From: an uncultured Rikenella sp. | GTDB taxonomy: Bacteria > Bacteroidota > Bacteroidia > Bacteroidales > Rikenellaceae | Direction: 5' to 3' | Assembly: GCF_910579375.1 (NCBI RefSeq) | Contig: NZ_CAJTUJ010000003.1 | Coordinates: 1-55,301, forward strand | DNA: 55,301 nucleotides | Part shown: positions 40,370 through 49,554 of the stretch, in pieces | How the letters are laid out: each line of letters opens with the position of its first letter | Numbering within the stretch: position 1 is the stretch's first letter | The notes under the pieces: generated by a model | Seen by the model: only the letters and a program-made list of their open reading frames with translations | What the model was told of the DNA's origin: nothing | Databases searched by the model: none | Program-made: the position numbers and the translations under genes

Positions 40370-43188
40370 GGCGTGGTGATTATGTGTTGAAATAAACTTT
40401 GTAAAGCGTTCTTTTCCAAGTATTCGACCGGAAAGCCGAGCAGGATGGTTTTCCCGTTCCGCACGCCGCTCGTCGGCCAATCTTCCGAAGCGATCGAATG
40501 ACCCTTCTCCGTCGGCTGCAACCGGTCGAAGGTCGGAGTAAAGTAACGATCCGCCCGTCTGGGGATCGGATTGGAAATCGTTTCGGCAAGGCCGTAGCCC
40601 AAGCCTTTCCGCATCTCGGCTGAAACGCCCGGATCGCAGCCGAGGTAACTGCCGGAGATCAAAAGCGGAATCGAATCTTTAGCTATCTGCTGCAACTTAT
40701 TGTATAACAGCTTGTCGAAAATTCGATAACGTTTCGGGTAGCTCCGCTGTGCACCCAGAATCAAATCGACCAATCGGTAGTCGGAAGGTCGGATTTGCCG
40801 ACGGGCGAAAGCCTTTCGGGAACAACTCGTGAACGAGTAACCGGCAGCCAGCAAGGCTTCGCCGTGCACAGCCGGATAGTCGAAGGAGTTGCCGCCTGCT
40901 CCGTGCGGATACCACGTTTCGGAAGAGCCGCCCCAGCCGGGTCGGTCGTTCTCTTCGAAAGGCGAGAAGGGGTCGAAATCGACCTGCGGCCCCACGATCG
41001 AGAGGTCGTTCCGATAGGGAACGCCCGGGTCGGACTCCAAATCGAATCCCAACAATTTGCCCGACTTGTTGTCTCGGCGTAATCCCGGCGGACTGAGCCG
41101 GGTAAAGCCGTTCACCACCAGTGCCCTGCCCTGCTCCGTCGGGCTCAGGCCCACCGACACGATCTCGCTCGGAAAACTCTCGCCCCCTTCGTTGATGGCC
41201 GTAATCCGGAAGCTGTAAACGCGTCCGTCCCGCGGTATCGGCAACTCGACCCGGGCCGTACGTGTTTCGAAACCCTCATCGAATGCCCCGTCGCTGCCGA
41301 TGCGCCGATAGACTCGGTACCGATTCGGAACGGCTGTCGTTTCGAGCGGGTCGACGGTGGGGCTCCATCCGATCCGCACGGAGTCGCCGTCCGCCCATTC
41401 AGTATAGAGCGACGAGGGCGGCAGCGGCTGGACGACATACCTCCGACCGTAACGGTCGGCCAGAAAGCGCAACAGCCCTTTGTAGATCGCTCGTGCCATG
41501 TCGAACCGGAAGGTCGGATCCATCGCCAGTGCCATGTCGGCGGCATTCTGGTGCGAGAACATCTCGATCAGCGTGGCCGGTATATCCGGCCGCGAAATCT
41601 CAGCGTAACTTTTGTCGTAGATCGCGCGACGCGTCCAATGCGGCTCATGCCGTGTCCGCAGATCGCTCACGATTTGGGTCTGTACCAGGTCGGCCAGGTC
41701 GCGCGCCGCCAGTTTGCTCTTTCCGTTTCGGTATTGCGCCTTCGTCCGGTTCGTATAATGGATAGAGAGGGTGCCGATGATCGAGTCGCAGATGCCGGCG
41801 TCCGTGTGCAGGCCGATCGCCGCATCCAGCGGGATGTTTTTCTGGTAGCGGATGTAGTTGCACCAGTCGCCGTTTCCCTTGAAGTTATCGATGTAGTCGA
41901 GCTGTTTACCCTCTTCGTTTTCAAGGGATAAGGTCTCCTGTGCATAGATCGAGTCCGGTACGCCGCTGTATTGCATCCAGTAGCGGGCCGCTTCAGCATA
42001 GCGTGCTACGCCGCTGGTCGTTCCGCCGCGTCGAATGTTGCCCAGTCCGCCGCCGATCTTCACGGCGTCGGCGGTCAGTGTCCCCGTAGTCGCCTTTTCC
42101 GGTGCGCTCAGTACGATTTTCGAGGCGCTGTCGAGGTCGAATCGTCCCAGCCAAACCCACGTCGAGCCGCCGATTCGCTGATTGACTTCGAATTCGGCCT
42201 GCCCGCCGGCGTGAAAGACCGTGTAACGGGCGTTCGTCAGGTTGGTGGGGAGGGCTTTCCAGCTGACATAGACTCCGTAATTCCCCGGCCGATCTAAAGC
42301 GATACGATAGGTTAAGTGTGGCTTGAATTGAGCTGAGATATCGGCCTTTGATACGGTGCCTTGACGAAATGGATTTTGGTGATCTAAGGTGTCTGAAACG
42401 GCAAATCCGAAATTCGTTTTTTCCCACTTGCCGACCGTGTCGATTTCCCGGCCCTCCTGTGTCGGATCATCGTTGTCGAGGATGATCTCTGCAGGTTGCG
42501 GATCGCGTTCGCGGGCCATCACCACGACTGCGCCTGCCCGCTCCAGCATCGGAGCCAGATAACGCGAGGCGAACTCCTGTGTATTGAGGTCTTCGATGGT
42601 GGTGAATAGCGGAGCGCGCTGCCAGAGCCAGGCGGAATCCTCCTCTTCCTGATAGTATTTTCCGTGGCCTCCCCACAAGGCGATGTGCCGTCCGCCCAAT
42701 CCGAGGCTATACCCCGAGCGATCGGCACGACGGGTCAGCGGGCGAATGTGGATCGGCGTGCTCGCCCGTTTCGGATCGCGCCCCTCTTTCGGACGGAAAG
42801 CATTGGGAATGAATCGTTCGGCAGGAATTTTATAGGCGAAGAAACGCACGTCGCAGTTCTGATACCCTGCTCCTAAAGTTTCCCGTACGGCGTCGGCCCA
42901 TTGTCCGAGCAACTCCTGTCGGATGGCGATCTGTGCCAGCCCCACATTGCAATAGAGCTCCAGCCGCTTTTTATCAGGACTCAATTTCACCCGCTCCAGC
43001 ACGACGCTCCGTACCGATTCGCTGCGCCACGGGTCGAACAGGGAGGGGCGCTTGCCGAGTTTTTTCAGGATGTTCTGCTGTTCGATTTTCAATTTCGCCG
43101 CCGAAAGCGTTGGTTCTGATGAAAAGGAGAAAGCGACTGAAATCGAGCTGAATAATAAACCGACTAATAATAGGAAAAATCGTCTCAT
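40366..43188 (-). CDS. N-acetylmuramoyl-L-alanine amidase with inserted golvesin-like domain and FN3
   Basis: A 940-residue exported protein (signal peptide about residues 1-23). The zinc amidase_3 fold is split: I-A-L-W-G-G-H-G-K-Y near residue 172 gives the first His, then G-L-H-T-D-A-G near 460 gives the second, and T-L-I-E-M-F near 550 gives the catalytic Glu. Between them a golvesin/xanthan-lyase-type carbohydrate-binding domain occupies about residues 275-385 (Y-R-I-A-L-D-R-P-G-N-Y-G-V-Y-V-S-W). A fibronectin III domain follows at about 610-710, then a Rossmann-like C-terminal part. It would cut peptide stems from peptidoglycan. ATG 43188 begins the signal peptide. Confidence 0.82.
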   Translation of the reverse strand: MRRFFLLLVGLLFSSISVAFSFSSEPTLSAAKLKIEQQNILKKLGKRPSLFDPWRSESVRSVVLERVKLSPDKKRLELYCNVGLAQIAIRQELLGQWADAVRETLGAGYQNCDVRFFAYKIPAERFIPNAFRPKEGRDPKRASTPIHIRPLTRRADRSGYSLGLGGRHIALWGGHGKYYQEEEDSAWLWQRAPLFTTIEDLNTQEFASRYLAPMLERAGAVVVMARERDPQPAEIILDNDDPTQEGREIDTVGKWEKTNFGFAVSDTLDHQNPFRQGTVSKADISAQFKPHLTYRIALDRPGNYGVYVSWKALPTNLTNARYTVFHAGGQAEFEVNQRIGGSTWVWLGRFDLDSASKIVLSAPEKATTGTLTADAVKIGGGLGNIRRGGTTSGVARYAEAARYWMQYSGVPDSIYAQETLSLENEEGKQLDYIDNFKGNGDWCNYIRYQKNIPLDAAIGLHTDAGICDSIIGTLSIHYTNRTKAQYRNGKSKLAARDLADLVQTQIVSDLRTRHEPHWTRRAIYDKSYAEISRPDIPATLIEMFSHQNAADMALAMDPTFRFDMARAIYKGLLRFLADRYGRRYVVQPLPPSSLYTEWADGDSVRIGWSPTVDPLETTAVPNRYRVYRRIGSDGAFDEGFETRTARVELPIPRDGRVYSFRITAINEGGESFPSEIVSVGLSPTEQGRALVVNGFTRLSPPGLRRDNKSGKLLGFDLESDPGVPYRNDLSIVGPQVDFDPFSPFEENDRPGWGGSSETWYPHGAGGNSFDYPAVHGEALLAAGYSFTSCSRKAFARRQIRPSDYRLVDLILGAQRSYPKRYRIFDKLLYNKLQQIAKDSIPLLISGSYLGCDPGVSAEMRKGLGYGLAETISNPIPRRADRYFTPTFDRLQPTEKGHSIASEDWPTSGVRNGKTILLGFPVEYLEKNALQSLFQHIITTP

Positions 43189-43190
43189 CG

Positions 43191-43673
43191 TCAGAACTCG
43201 CCGACCTCCACTTCGGTCACCCGGTCGCCGTCGACCATGAAACGCAGAGCGGTGCGAACTCCCTGATAACCATATCCGGCCGCCCCCGGATTCATATGCA
43301 ATAGATGGTACTTTTTGTCGTTTATGACTTTGAGTATGTGCGAGTGGCCGCTGATGAAGAGGTCGGGGTGGATCCGCTCGATCCACATCCGGGCTTCGGG
43401 CTCGTAACGGCCCGGATAGCCGCCGATATGGGTCATCACGACGCTCAGATTCTCGCACACGATGTGCTGGAATTTCGGATAGACGGTCCGCACGCGGTGG
43501 TCATCGATATTGCCGTAGACGGCTTTCAGGGGGCGGAAAGCGGCTATCTCGTCGGCCAGCTCCAGCGAACCGATGTCGCCGGCGTGCCAAATCTCGCTCA
43601 CCGGATCGAGAAAATGCCTGATTTTATCGTCGAACGTTCCGTGCGTGTCGGAAATCAATCCTATTTTGATCAT
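43191..43673 (-). CDS. YfcE/MJ0936-family metallophosphoesterase
   Basis: A 160-residue calcineurin-like phosphodiesterase. Metal ligands are visible in order: S-D-T-H-G near residue 8, H-A-G-D-I-G near 30, Y-G-N-I-D-D near 53, T-H-I-G-G-Y near 81, and G-H-S-H near 109. The family hydrolyses phosphodiesters such as cyclic nucleotides in vitro. It is transcribed before the golvesin amidase with a 2-nt gap. Confidence 0.9.
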   Translation of the reverse strand: MIKIGLISDTHGTFDDKIRHFLDPVSEIWHAGDIGSLELADEIAAFRPLKAVYGNIDDHRVRTVYPKFQHIVCENLSVVMTHIGGYPGRYEPEARMWIERIHPDLFISGHSHILKVINDKKYHLLHMNPGAAGYGYQGVRTALRFMVDGDRVTEVEVGEF

Positions 43674-43695
43674 ACGGAGTGGTGCTATTGCGCAC

Positions 43696-43703
43696 CAAAG
43701 TTA
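43696..43703 (-). promoter_or_regulatory. -7 element of the yfcE-like gene
   Basis: TAACTTTG on the minus strand, 22 nt before the start codon. Confidence 0.55.
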
Positions 43704-43724
43704 TAATAATTTGAGAAACCGAAG

Positions 43725-43732
43725 TATCTTTG
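43725..43732 (+). promoter_or_regulatory. -7 element of rarA
   Basis: TATCTTTG lies only 6 nt before the rarA ATG, so the mRNA may start at or near the start codon. Confidence 0.55.
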
Positions 43733-43738
43733 TATATC

Positions 43739-45016
43739 ATGACGAGCAGCATACCATTAGCGGAACGGATGCGTCCCACGACGTTGGAGCAGTATATCGG
43801 TCAGACCCATCTGGTCGGGCCGGAGGGGGTGTTGCGCAAACTGGTGGCGTCGCGGAACCTTTCCTCCTTTATTCTGTGGGGGCCTCCGGGAGTGGGCAAG
43901 ACGACGCTGGCGCAGATTATGGCCCGGTCGCTGGAACGTAAGTTTTTTACACTCAGTGCAATCAATGCGGGGGTGAAGGAGGTGCGCGAGGTGTTGGAGA
44001 AGGCGAAGTCGAGCCGATTTTTCGACTCGGCGCCTCCGGTGCTGTTCATCGATGAAATCCATCGATTCAACAAGGCGCAGCAGGACTCGTTGCTCGGGGC
44101 TGTCGAGCAGGGGGTGGTGACGCTGATCGGGGCGACGACCGAGAATCCGTCGTTCGAGGTGATCCGGCCGCTGCTTTCGCGGTGTCAGGTCTATATCCTC
44201 AAACCATTGGCAGAGGATGATTTGCGCGCGTTACTTGACCGGGTAATTAAGGAGGATATCTGCCTTAAGGAGCGGGAGATTCGGATCGAAGAGACGGGGG
44301 CATTGTTCGCTTTCAGCGGCGGCGATGCGCGGAAGCTGCTGAATATCGTCGATATGCTGTGCGGGATGGCGGAGGAAGAGGCGCTGATCGTGATCAACGA
44401 CGAGACGGTGCGGGGGGCTTTGCAGCAGAACGTCGCCCGGTACGATAAGGGGGGCGAAGAGCATTACGATGTCATTTCGGCCTTTATCAAGAGTGTGCGG
44501 GGAAGCGATCCGAATGCGGCGATCTACTATTTGGCACGGATGTTGGCAGGGGGTGAAGAGCCGCGGTTTATCGCCCGGCGTTTGTGTATACTGGCTTCGG
44601 AGGATATCGGGCTGGCTAATCCGAACGCGCTGTTGCTGGCCGAGGCCTGTTTCAATACGGTGCACAACATCGGGATGCCGGAGGCGAGGATTACGCTGGC
44701 GCAGGCGACGATCTACCTGGCCACTTCGCCGAAGAGCAACTCGGCCTACATGGCGATCAACAAGGCTTTGGCGCAGGTCGAACGGGAGGGCTATCGGCCG
44801 GTGCCGTTGCACTTGCGGAACGCCCCTACCCCGCTGATGGAGAAGGCGGGATATGGGACGGGCTATAAATATGCACATGACTATCCGGGCCATTTCGTGG
44901 AGTTGGAATTCATGCCGGAGGGGCTTTCGGGGACGAGGTTTTGGGAGCCGGGCGAAAATCCGGCGGAGGAGAAGCTGAAAGTTCGGATGGAGGAGTTGTG
45001 GGGCGGGAAATATTAG
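43739..45016 (+). CDS. rarA: Replication-associated recombination protein RarA/MgsA
   Basis: A 425-residue AAA+ ATPase that acts at stalled forks. Walker A is W-G-P-P-G-V-G-K-T-T near residue 46, Walker B F-I-D-E-I-H-R-F near residue 100, sensor 1 I-G-A-T-T-E-N-P-S-F-E, and the C-terminal tetramerisation region begins A-R-M-L-A-G-G-E-E-P-R near 265. The ATG at 43739 is the first ATG; upstream TTG at 43730 overlaps the -7 element. Confidence 0.95.
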   Translation: MTSSIPLAERMRPTTLEQYIGQTHLVGPEGVLRKLVASRNLSSFILWGPPGVGKTTLAQIMARSLERKFFTLSAINAGVKEVREVLEKAKSSRFFDSAPPVLFIDEIHRFNKAQQDSLLGAVEQGVVTLIGATTENPSFEVIRPLLSRCQVYILKPLAEDDLRALLDRVIKEDICLKEREIRIEETGALFAFSGGDARKLLNIVDMLCGMAEEEALIVINDETVRGALQQNVARYDKGGEEHYDVISAFIKSVRGSDPNAAIYYLARMLAGGEEPRFIARRLCILASEDIGLANPNALLLAEACFNTVHNIGMPEARITLAQATIYLATSPKSNSAYMAINKALAQVEREGYRPVPLHLRNAPTPLMEKAGYGTGYKYAHDYPGHFVELEFMPEGLSGTRFWEPGENPAEEKLKVRMEELWGGKY

Positions 45017-45073
45017 CCGCGAGGCTTGGATTTCGCGGAAAAACGGTTAAATTTACAGAAAAAAGCGACATTT

Positions 45074-45940
45074 ATGACCATGCACTGTTGTCGGAACAAG
45101 GCCGACGAGGCGGATATTCGGGTAGAGATTCCCGGTTTTACGACGGAGAATAAAAAACGGGGAATGTTTTTTCTGATGGGTGGGCCGTGTGTGGTGGAGA
45201 GCGAGGCGATCGTTATGGAGATTGCCGGCCGGATGGTGGAGATTACCTCGCGACTGGGGATTCCGTACATTTTCAAGGCTTCGTATCGGAAAGCCAATCG
45301 CAGTCGGTCGGACTCTTTTACCGGCATCGGCGATATCCGGGCGTTGGAGTTGTTGGCCAAGGTGCGGCGGGAGTTTCATGTGCCGGTGGTGACCGACATT
45401 CATAATCCGGAGGAGGCGGCGATGGCGGCGGAGTATGCGGATGTGCTTCAGATTCCGGCTTTCCTCTGTCGGCAGACGGATCTGCTGACCGCGGCCGGAG
45501 AGACCGGACGGTGGGTCAATATCAAGAAGGGGCAGTTTTTGGCTCCCGAATCGATGGCTTTTGCCGCGGCGAAGATTACCGAGACGGGAAACGACCGGGT
45601 GATGCTGACTGACCGGGGTACTTCGTTCGGGTACTACGACCTTGTGGTGGACTATCGGGGGATACCGATCATGCAACAGACGGGATTTCCGGTGGTGGTG
45701 GATATCACCCACTCGTTGCAGCAGCCCAATCAGAGCAGCGGGGTGACGGGCGGACAGCCGGAGATGATCGAAACCATCGCCCGGGCGGCGATTGCGGTGG
45801 GGGCGGACGGCCTGTTCGTCGAAACGCATCCGAATCCGGCACAGGCTTTGTCGGACGGGGCCAATATGCTGGCGCTGGATCGGATGGAAGGAATGCTGGA
45901 GCGGCTGGTGGCGTTGCGGAACACCGTCCTCTCGTTTTAA
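45074..45940 (+). CDS. kdsA: 3-deoxy-8-phosphooctulonate synthase (KdsA)
   Basis: A 288-residue KDO-8-phosphate synthase that joins arabinose-5-phosphate and PEP for lipid A core synthesis. Motifs: G-G-P-C-V-V-E-S-E near residue 35, F-K-A-S-Y-R-K-A-N-R-S, T-D-I-H, and D-I-T-H-S-L-Q-Q-P-N near residue 215. The ATG at 45074 was chosen over the in-frame one at 45026 since the core begins there. Length is normal. The gene is followed by two envelope-type genes. Confidence 0.95.
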   Translation: MTMHCCRNKADEADIRVEIPGFTTENKKRGMFFLMGGPCVVESEAIVMEIAGRMVEITSRLGIPYIFKASYRKANRSRSDSFTGIGDIRALELLAKVRREFHVPVVTDIHNPEEAAMAAEYADVLQIPAFLCRQTDLLTAAGETGRWVNIKKGQFLAPESMAFAAAKITETGNDRVMLTDRGTSFGYYDLVVDYRGIPIMQQTGFPVVVDITHSLQQPNQSSGVTGGQPEMIETIARAAIAVGADGLFVETHPNPAQALSDGANMLALDRMEGMLERLVALRNTVLSF

Positions 45941-45968
45941 TCACCAAACAGGATTTCAAATTCACTGT

Positions 45969-46673
45969 ATGGAAGAGAAACAGACGGCGAAACCCGCCGG
46001 AAAACGCGAACAGATCGTAGAGACACTGAAGACCAAGTCGGTGCTCTTGCAGCAGATTTTCGACAACACGCAGCAGGTTTTCGGACAACTCAAGGAGATT
46101 TTGCAGGAATACGCCGTCGAGGTAAACGAACAGCTCGAAGGGGCTTCCGACCGGCGTATCAAGCTGGAGTACCGGGATCGGGGGAAGTTCGAGGCGCAGC
46201 TCCAGATGGCGGGCGATATCCTGATCTTCAGCATGCACACCAATGTCTTCCAGTTCGAGCGGGAAAACATTATCTGGCAGAACTCTTATGTGAAGCAGGA
46301 TAAGCAGAATGCTTATTGCGGGGTGATCAACATCTACAACTTCCTCTCGGACTCGTTCCGGTACAACCGGTCGGCGGACGAGGGCTATCTCGTGGCGCGG
46401 ATCTTTATCAATCGCGATTTCCAGTACATGGTCGAAGGGAAACGGCAGGTGACCTATCGGCACGACAATTTCGGACAGGGGGCTATTACGCCGGATGCCC
46501 TGACCGAGATTATCGAGAACACCATGGCTTATACCCTGGACTTCGATCTTCTGGTGCCGCCTTACGATACGGTCAAACTGGTGACGGTAGACCAGATGAA
46601 TACCAAAATTGAGAACTCGAAACTCCAGACGGGGAAACGAATGGGGTATCAGTTCCGGTCGGACGATGTGTAA
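45969..46673 (+). CDS. Conserved hypothetical protein before the outer-membrane barrel
   Basis: A 234-residue protein with no signal peptide or membrane segment. The N-terminal 60 residues are charged and probably coiled-coil (L-K-T-K-S-V-L-L-Q-Q-I-F-D-N-T-Q-Q-V-F). The rest is a globular alpha/beta domain with Y-R-D-R-G-K-F-E-A-Q-L-Q near residue 72, S-D-S-F-R-Y-N-R-S near 128, and Y-R-H-D-N-F-G-Q-G-A-I. I do not recognise a family. It is 28 nt after kdsA and overlaps the barrel gene by 8 nt. It may be cytoplasmic. Confidence 0.7.
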   Translation: MEEKQTAKPAGKREQIVETLKTKSVLLQQIFDNTQQVFGQLKEILQEYAVEVNEQLEGASDRRIKLEYRDRGKFEAQLQMAGDILIFSMHTNVFQFERENIIWQNSYVKQDKQNAYCGVINIYNFLSDSFRYNRSADEGYLVARIFINRDFQYMVEGKRQVTYRHDNFGQGAITPDALTEIIENTMAYTLDFDLLVPPYDTVKLVTVDQMNTKIENSKLQTGKRMGYQFRSDDV

Positions 46674-48540
46674 TGGGAAACATATCGTTCTCTTTCTCTC
46701 GATCGCTCTTCTCGGAGTAGCTGTTCCTGCCTCTCGCGGACAGCTTCCGCCGCATTATACGAACCAATTGCATGCCGACACGGCCATCGTGCCGATCAAC
46801 TATCGGGAACAGAGCGCCCGGTCGGATGCTTTCTATGACACGCTGCGGCTGCGGAAATACAAGAATGCTTTCACACGCTTTTTGTTCCGTTCGCTCATCC
46901 GGGGGCGAAACAGCAGCGATGAGGGGACTCCTTCGCTTGACTTCAAACAGAATCGAGACTACTTCGAACTCTTTGCCGGAAAAAGAATCACCGGCATTCA
47001 TTGGACGTTGGCCAACGTCTTCTCGCCGCGCGATACGACGCGCAACATGAGCTGGCTGCAACGGACGATTGACAAAATCCACATCCAGACCAAACCGCGC
47101 CAATTGGCTCAGAACCTGCTTTTTCAGGTCGGCGATACGCTCAATCCGTATGTGCTGGGGATCAATGAAGAGTTGCTGCGTAGCCTGCCCAATCTGGCGA
47201 CCGCCTATTTCGTCGTCATGCCCGACCGGAACGATTCGACGGGGGTGTCGATCCATATCTTTGCGCGCGATAACTGGTCGATCGGCGCGGATGTCAATTG
47301 GGGGAGTCGGGAGAAGAGCCTCTCGGTTTTCGACCGCAACTTTCTCGGAACGGGCGACGAATTGAAGTTGAAAGTAGCCGGCGACAAGCAGCTGAGCCGC
47401 TTCGGCTTCGGAGTCGAATACACAGCCCGAAATCTGTTGGGACATTTTACCGATGCGACCATCGGATTGGGGAGCGGAGGCGATCAGAATATGGCCCGCT
47501 TCGCCGTCGTTCATCCGTTTATTCTCCCCACGGGATGGGGGTTCGGCTTCACGGCCGATCGCACCTACCGCCGTGAAGAGATGACCCGGACGGATACGTC
47601 GCACTACATCGAACGGTTCTTCTTAGGCGGTTGGGGCGGCAGGTCGTGGTGTTTGAACTGGCGGAACGGGACGAACGTCTATGTGACGGCTTCGCTGGAT
47701 CGGGAACGTTATCTTCAGCGGCCCGAGGTTTCGGAGAAGCTGAATCCGTATTACCACCATTCGACGCAGTTTCTGGTCGGATTCGGTTTTTCGCGGCGGA
47801 ACTATTTTCAGGGGAACATGATCTACGGATTCGGACGGACGGAGGACATCCCTTACGGTTTCCGGTTCGAGTTGGTCGGCGGACGGCAGTGGGAAGAGGA
47901 GCTCGGAGGGAGAGATTATTGGGGAGTTCGGGGCTATTGGGGCAACCTGATCCGGAACAGCTATCTGGAAGCGAGTCTGGCATTCGGTTCTTACTTCACC
48001 CGGAACTATCGGTTGCAACAGTCGGTGGCGACGGGGCATATCAAGTACTTCACGCCGTTGTTGCGGGTGCGTACCAGCTACATCCGGCAGTTCGGAACCC
48101 TGTCGGCGACCATGGGTTTTCATCGTCTGGAGGGCGAGCGCGAAGCGTTGCGGTACGAGAATCGTTGGGGGCGCGGAATTCGCGGACTCTCGGCCGATTG
48201 GCGGATGACGGGTTACAATCGGCTGACGATCGGTTCCGAGACGGTTGTCTTCACCCCGCTGTTTCTGTACCATTTCCGATTCGCGTTTTTCCTCTGCGGC
48301 GATGTCGGATGGCTCGGATACGACAACAATCTGTTTCGCAACCGATTTACAGGAGCGATCGGCGCGGGGGTGCGGATTCGGAACGAACGGCTGATTTTCA
48401 ACAACGTGGAGATTCGATTCGGGTATGCTTTCAACAGGCCGCCGGACGTGGGATATCGTACCTTCTCGATCTCCAGCGAGCCGGACTTCAAAGAGATCGA
48501 TTTCGCCCCTGAGAAGCCGCAGGTGATTCCTTATCGGTGA
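46666..48540 (+). CDS. Outer-membrane beta-barrel protein, BamA/TamA-like
   Basis: A 624-residue exported protein; residues 1-26 are a signal peptide (V-L-F-L-S-I-A-L-L-G-V-A-V-P-A). A POTRA-like region covers about residues 80-200 (K-R-I-T-G-I-H-W and L-L-F-Q-V-G-D-T-L-N-P-Y-V-L-G-I-N-E-E-L-L-type pattern, as in Omp85 proteins). The rest consists of amphipathic strands alternating with Gly and Tyr, as in a 16-strand barrel (F-L-G-T-G-D-E-L and N-Y-F-Q-G-N). The start at 46666 lies inside the preceding gene. It could be a lipid or protein insertion factor; family placement is tentative. Confidence 0.75.
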   Translation: MCNGKHIVLFLSIALLGVAVPASRGQLPPHYTNQLHADTAIVPINYREQSARSDAFYDTLRLRKYKNAFTRFLFRSLIRGRNSSDEGTPSLDFKQNRDYFELFAGKRITGIHWTLANVFSPRDTTRNMSWLQRTIDKIHIQTKPRQLAQNLLFQVGDTLNPYVLGINEELLRSLPNLATAYFVVMPDRNDSTGVSIHIFARDNWSIGADVNWGSREKSLSVFDRNFLGTGDELKLKVAGDKQLSRFGFGVEYTARNLLGHFTDATIGLGSGGDQNMARFAVVHPFILPTGWGFGFTADRTYRREEMTRTDTSHYIERFFLGGWGGRSWCLNWRNGTNVYVTASLDRERYLQRPEVSEKLNPYYHHSTQFLVGFGFSRRNYFQGNMIYGFGRTEDIPYGFRFELVGGRQWEEELGGRDYWGVRGYWGNLIRNSYLEASLAFGSYFTRNYRLQQSVATGHIKYFTPLLRVRTSYIRQFGTLSATMGFHRLEGEREALRYENRWGRGIRGLSADWRMTGYNRLTIGSETVVFTPLFLYHFRFAFFLCGDVGWLGYDNNLFRNRFTGAIGAGVRIRNERLIFNNVEIRFGYAFNRPPDVGYRTFSISSEPDFKEIDFAPEKPQVIPYR

Positions 48541-48614
48541 TCTTTTCGACAGGGGCTCGATTCGTGGCATGAATTATGCACTCTTATCGACTACATACTT
48601 AAATTCTTGAAATC

Positions 48615-49208
48615 ATGTCAGTATTAGTCGGTAGAAAGGCTCCGGTATTCCGGGCTACAGCGGTGGTAAACGGGAGCGAAATCGTCCCGGATTTTTCGTT
48701 GGAAACATATGCGGGTAAAAAGTACGTGCTGTTTTTCTTTTACCCGGCGGACTTCTCGGCAGTGTGCCCGACGGAGATTCTCGCTTTCCAGGAACGGATG
48801 GCGGAGTTCGACGAACGGAACGTGGCGGTAGTAGGCTGCTCGGGCGATTCGCAGTTCGTTCATCAGAAATGGCTGTCGATCCCGGTAAAACAAGGGGGGA
48901 TCGAGGGGGTCAGGTATCCGTTGGTGGCCGATACGGCCAAGACGATTATGCAGCAGTACGATGTGCTGGCGGGCGATTATCTCTACAATGAGGAAGGCGA
49001 AGTGTCGTTCGAAGGGCCGGCGATAGCCTATCGGGGGAGTTTTCTGATCGACAAAAACGGAGTCGTGCGGCATCAGGTGGTGAACGACCTGCCGTTGAGC
49101 CGAAGCATAGACGAGACGTTGCGGATGATCGACGCGTTGCAACATTTCGAAGAGTACGGCGAGGCGTGTCCGATTGATTGGCACAAGGGTGACAAGGGTA
49201 TTAAATAA
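48615..49208 (+). CDS. Typical 2-Cys peroxiredoxin (AhpC/TSA)
   Basis: A 197-residue peroxiredoxin that reduces peroxides. The peroxidatic Cys is in P-A-D-F-S-A-V-C-P-T-E near residue 53, where most relatives read D-F-T-F-V-C-P. The resolving Cys is near residue 185 (G-E-A-C-P-I-D-W-H). The catalytic Thr and Arg (P-T-E, near 140 Y-R-G-S-F-L-I-D) are present. AhpF is not adjacent. It lies between a barrel gene and the repeat. Confidence 0.92.
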   Translation: MSVLVGRKAPVFRATAVVNGSEIVPDFSLETYAGKKYVLFFFYPADFSAVCPTEILAFQERMAEFDERNVAVVGCSGDSQFVHQKWLSIPVKQGGIEGVRYPLVADTAKTIMQQYDVLAGDYLYNEEGEVSFEGPAIAYRGSFLIDKNGVVRHQVVNDLPLSRSIDETLRMIDALQHFEEYGEACPIDWHKGDKGIK

Positions 49209-49244
49209 TCATACTATTTTGGCACTTGTTCCTTAGTACTGTAT

Positions 49245-49512
49245 GGAACTGTTCTCTTTCTGAAGAAAGAGAACCAGAAAGACTTCCGAGGATGCTTGCG
49301 CATCCTAACGCTATTTCGGTACAGTATCTGAACTTTTGACTTTTCGGGCCACGGAAAAGGGCGCGCTTGAGGCTATCAAAAACCTTAGCGCGCCCTTTTT
49401 TCTTGGCCCGAAGAACAAGTGGTCGAGAACCTTGTCCTCCGAATGGCTTTAAAGTGCGAAGCACTTTCGAAAGTTTCTTTGGTACTTTCTGTTCACAGAA
49501 AGTACAGTACCC
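49245..49512. repeat. Structured dispersed repeat, copy 2
   Basis: A 268-nt element with the same architecture as the copy at 26.2 kb: left GTTCTCTTTC-TGAA-GAAAGAGAAC (49251-49274), then AAAGACTTCC. A central stem of about 25 bp (49343-49367 with 49387-49412, containing GGGCGCGCT) and a right hairpin GTACTTTCTG...CAGAAAGTAC (49482-49505) complete it, ending ACAGTACC. Between them GGATGC-TTGC-GCATCC (left) and AAAGTGC-GAA-GCACTTT (right). It fills the convergent gap between the peroxiredoxin and acyl-CoA dehydrogenase genes, so it may also terminate both. Confidence 0.6.
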
Positions 49513-49554
49513 GCACGTAGCTAAAGAACGGGTATGCAAAAAACAGTAGGTTAA

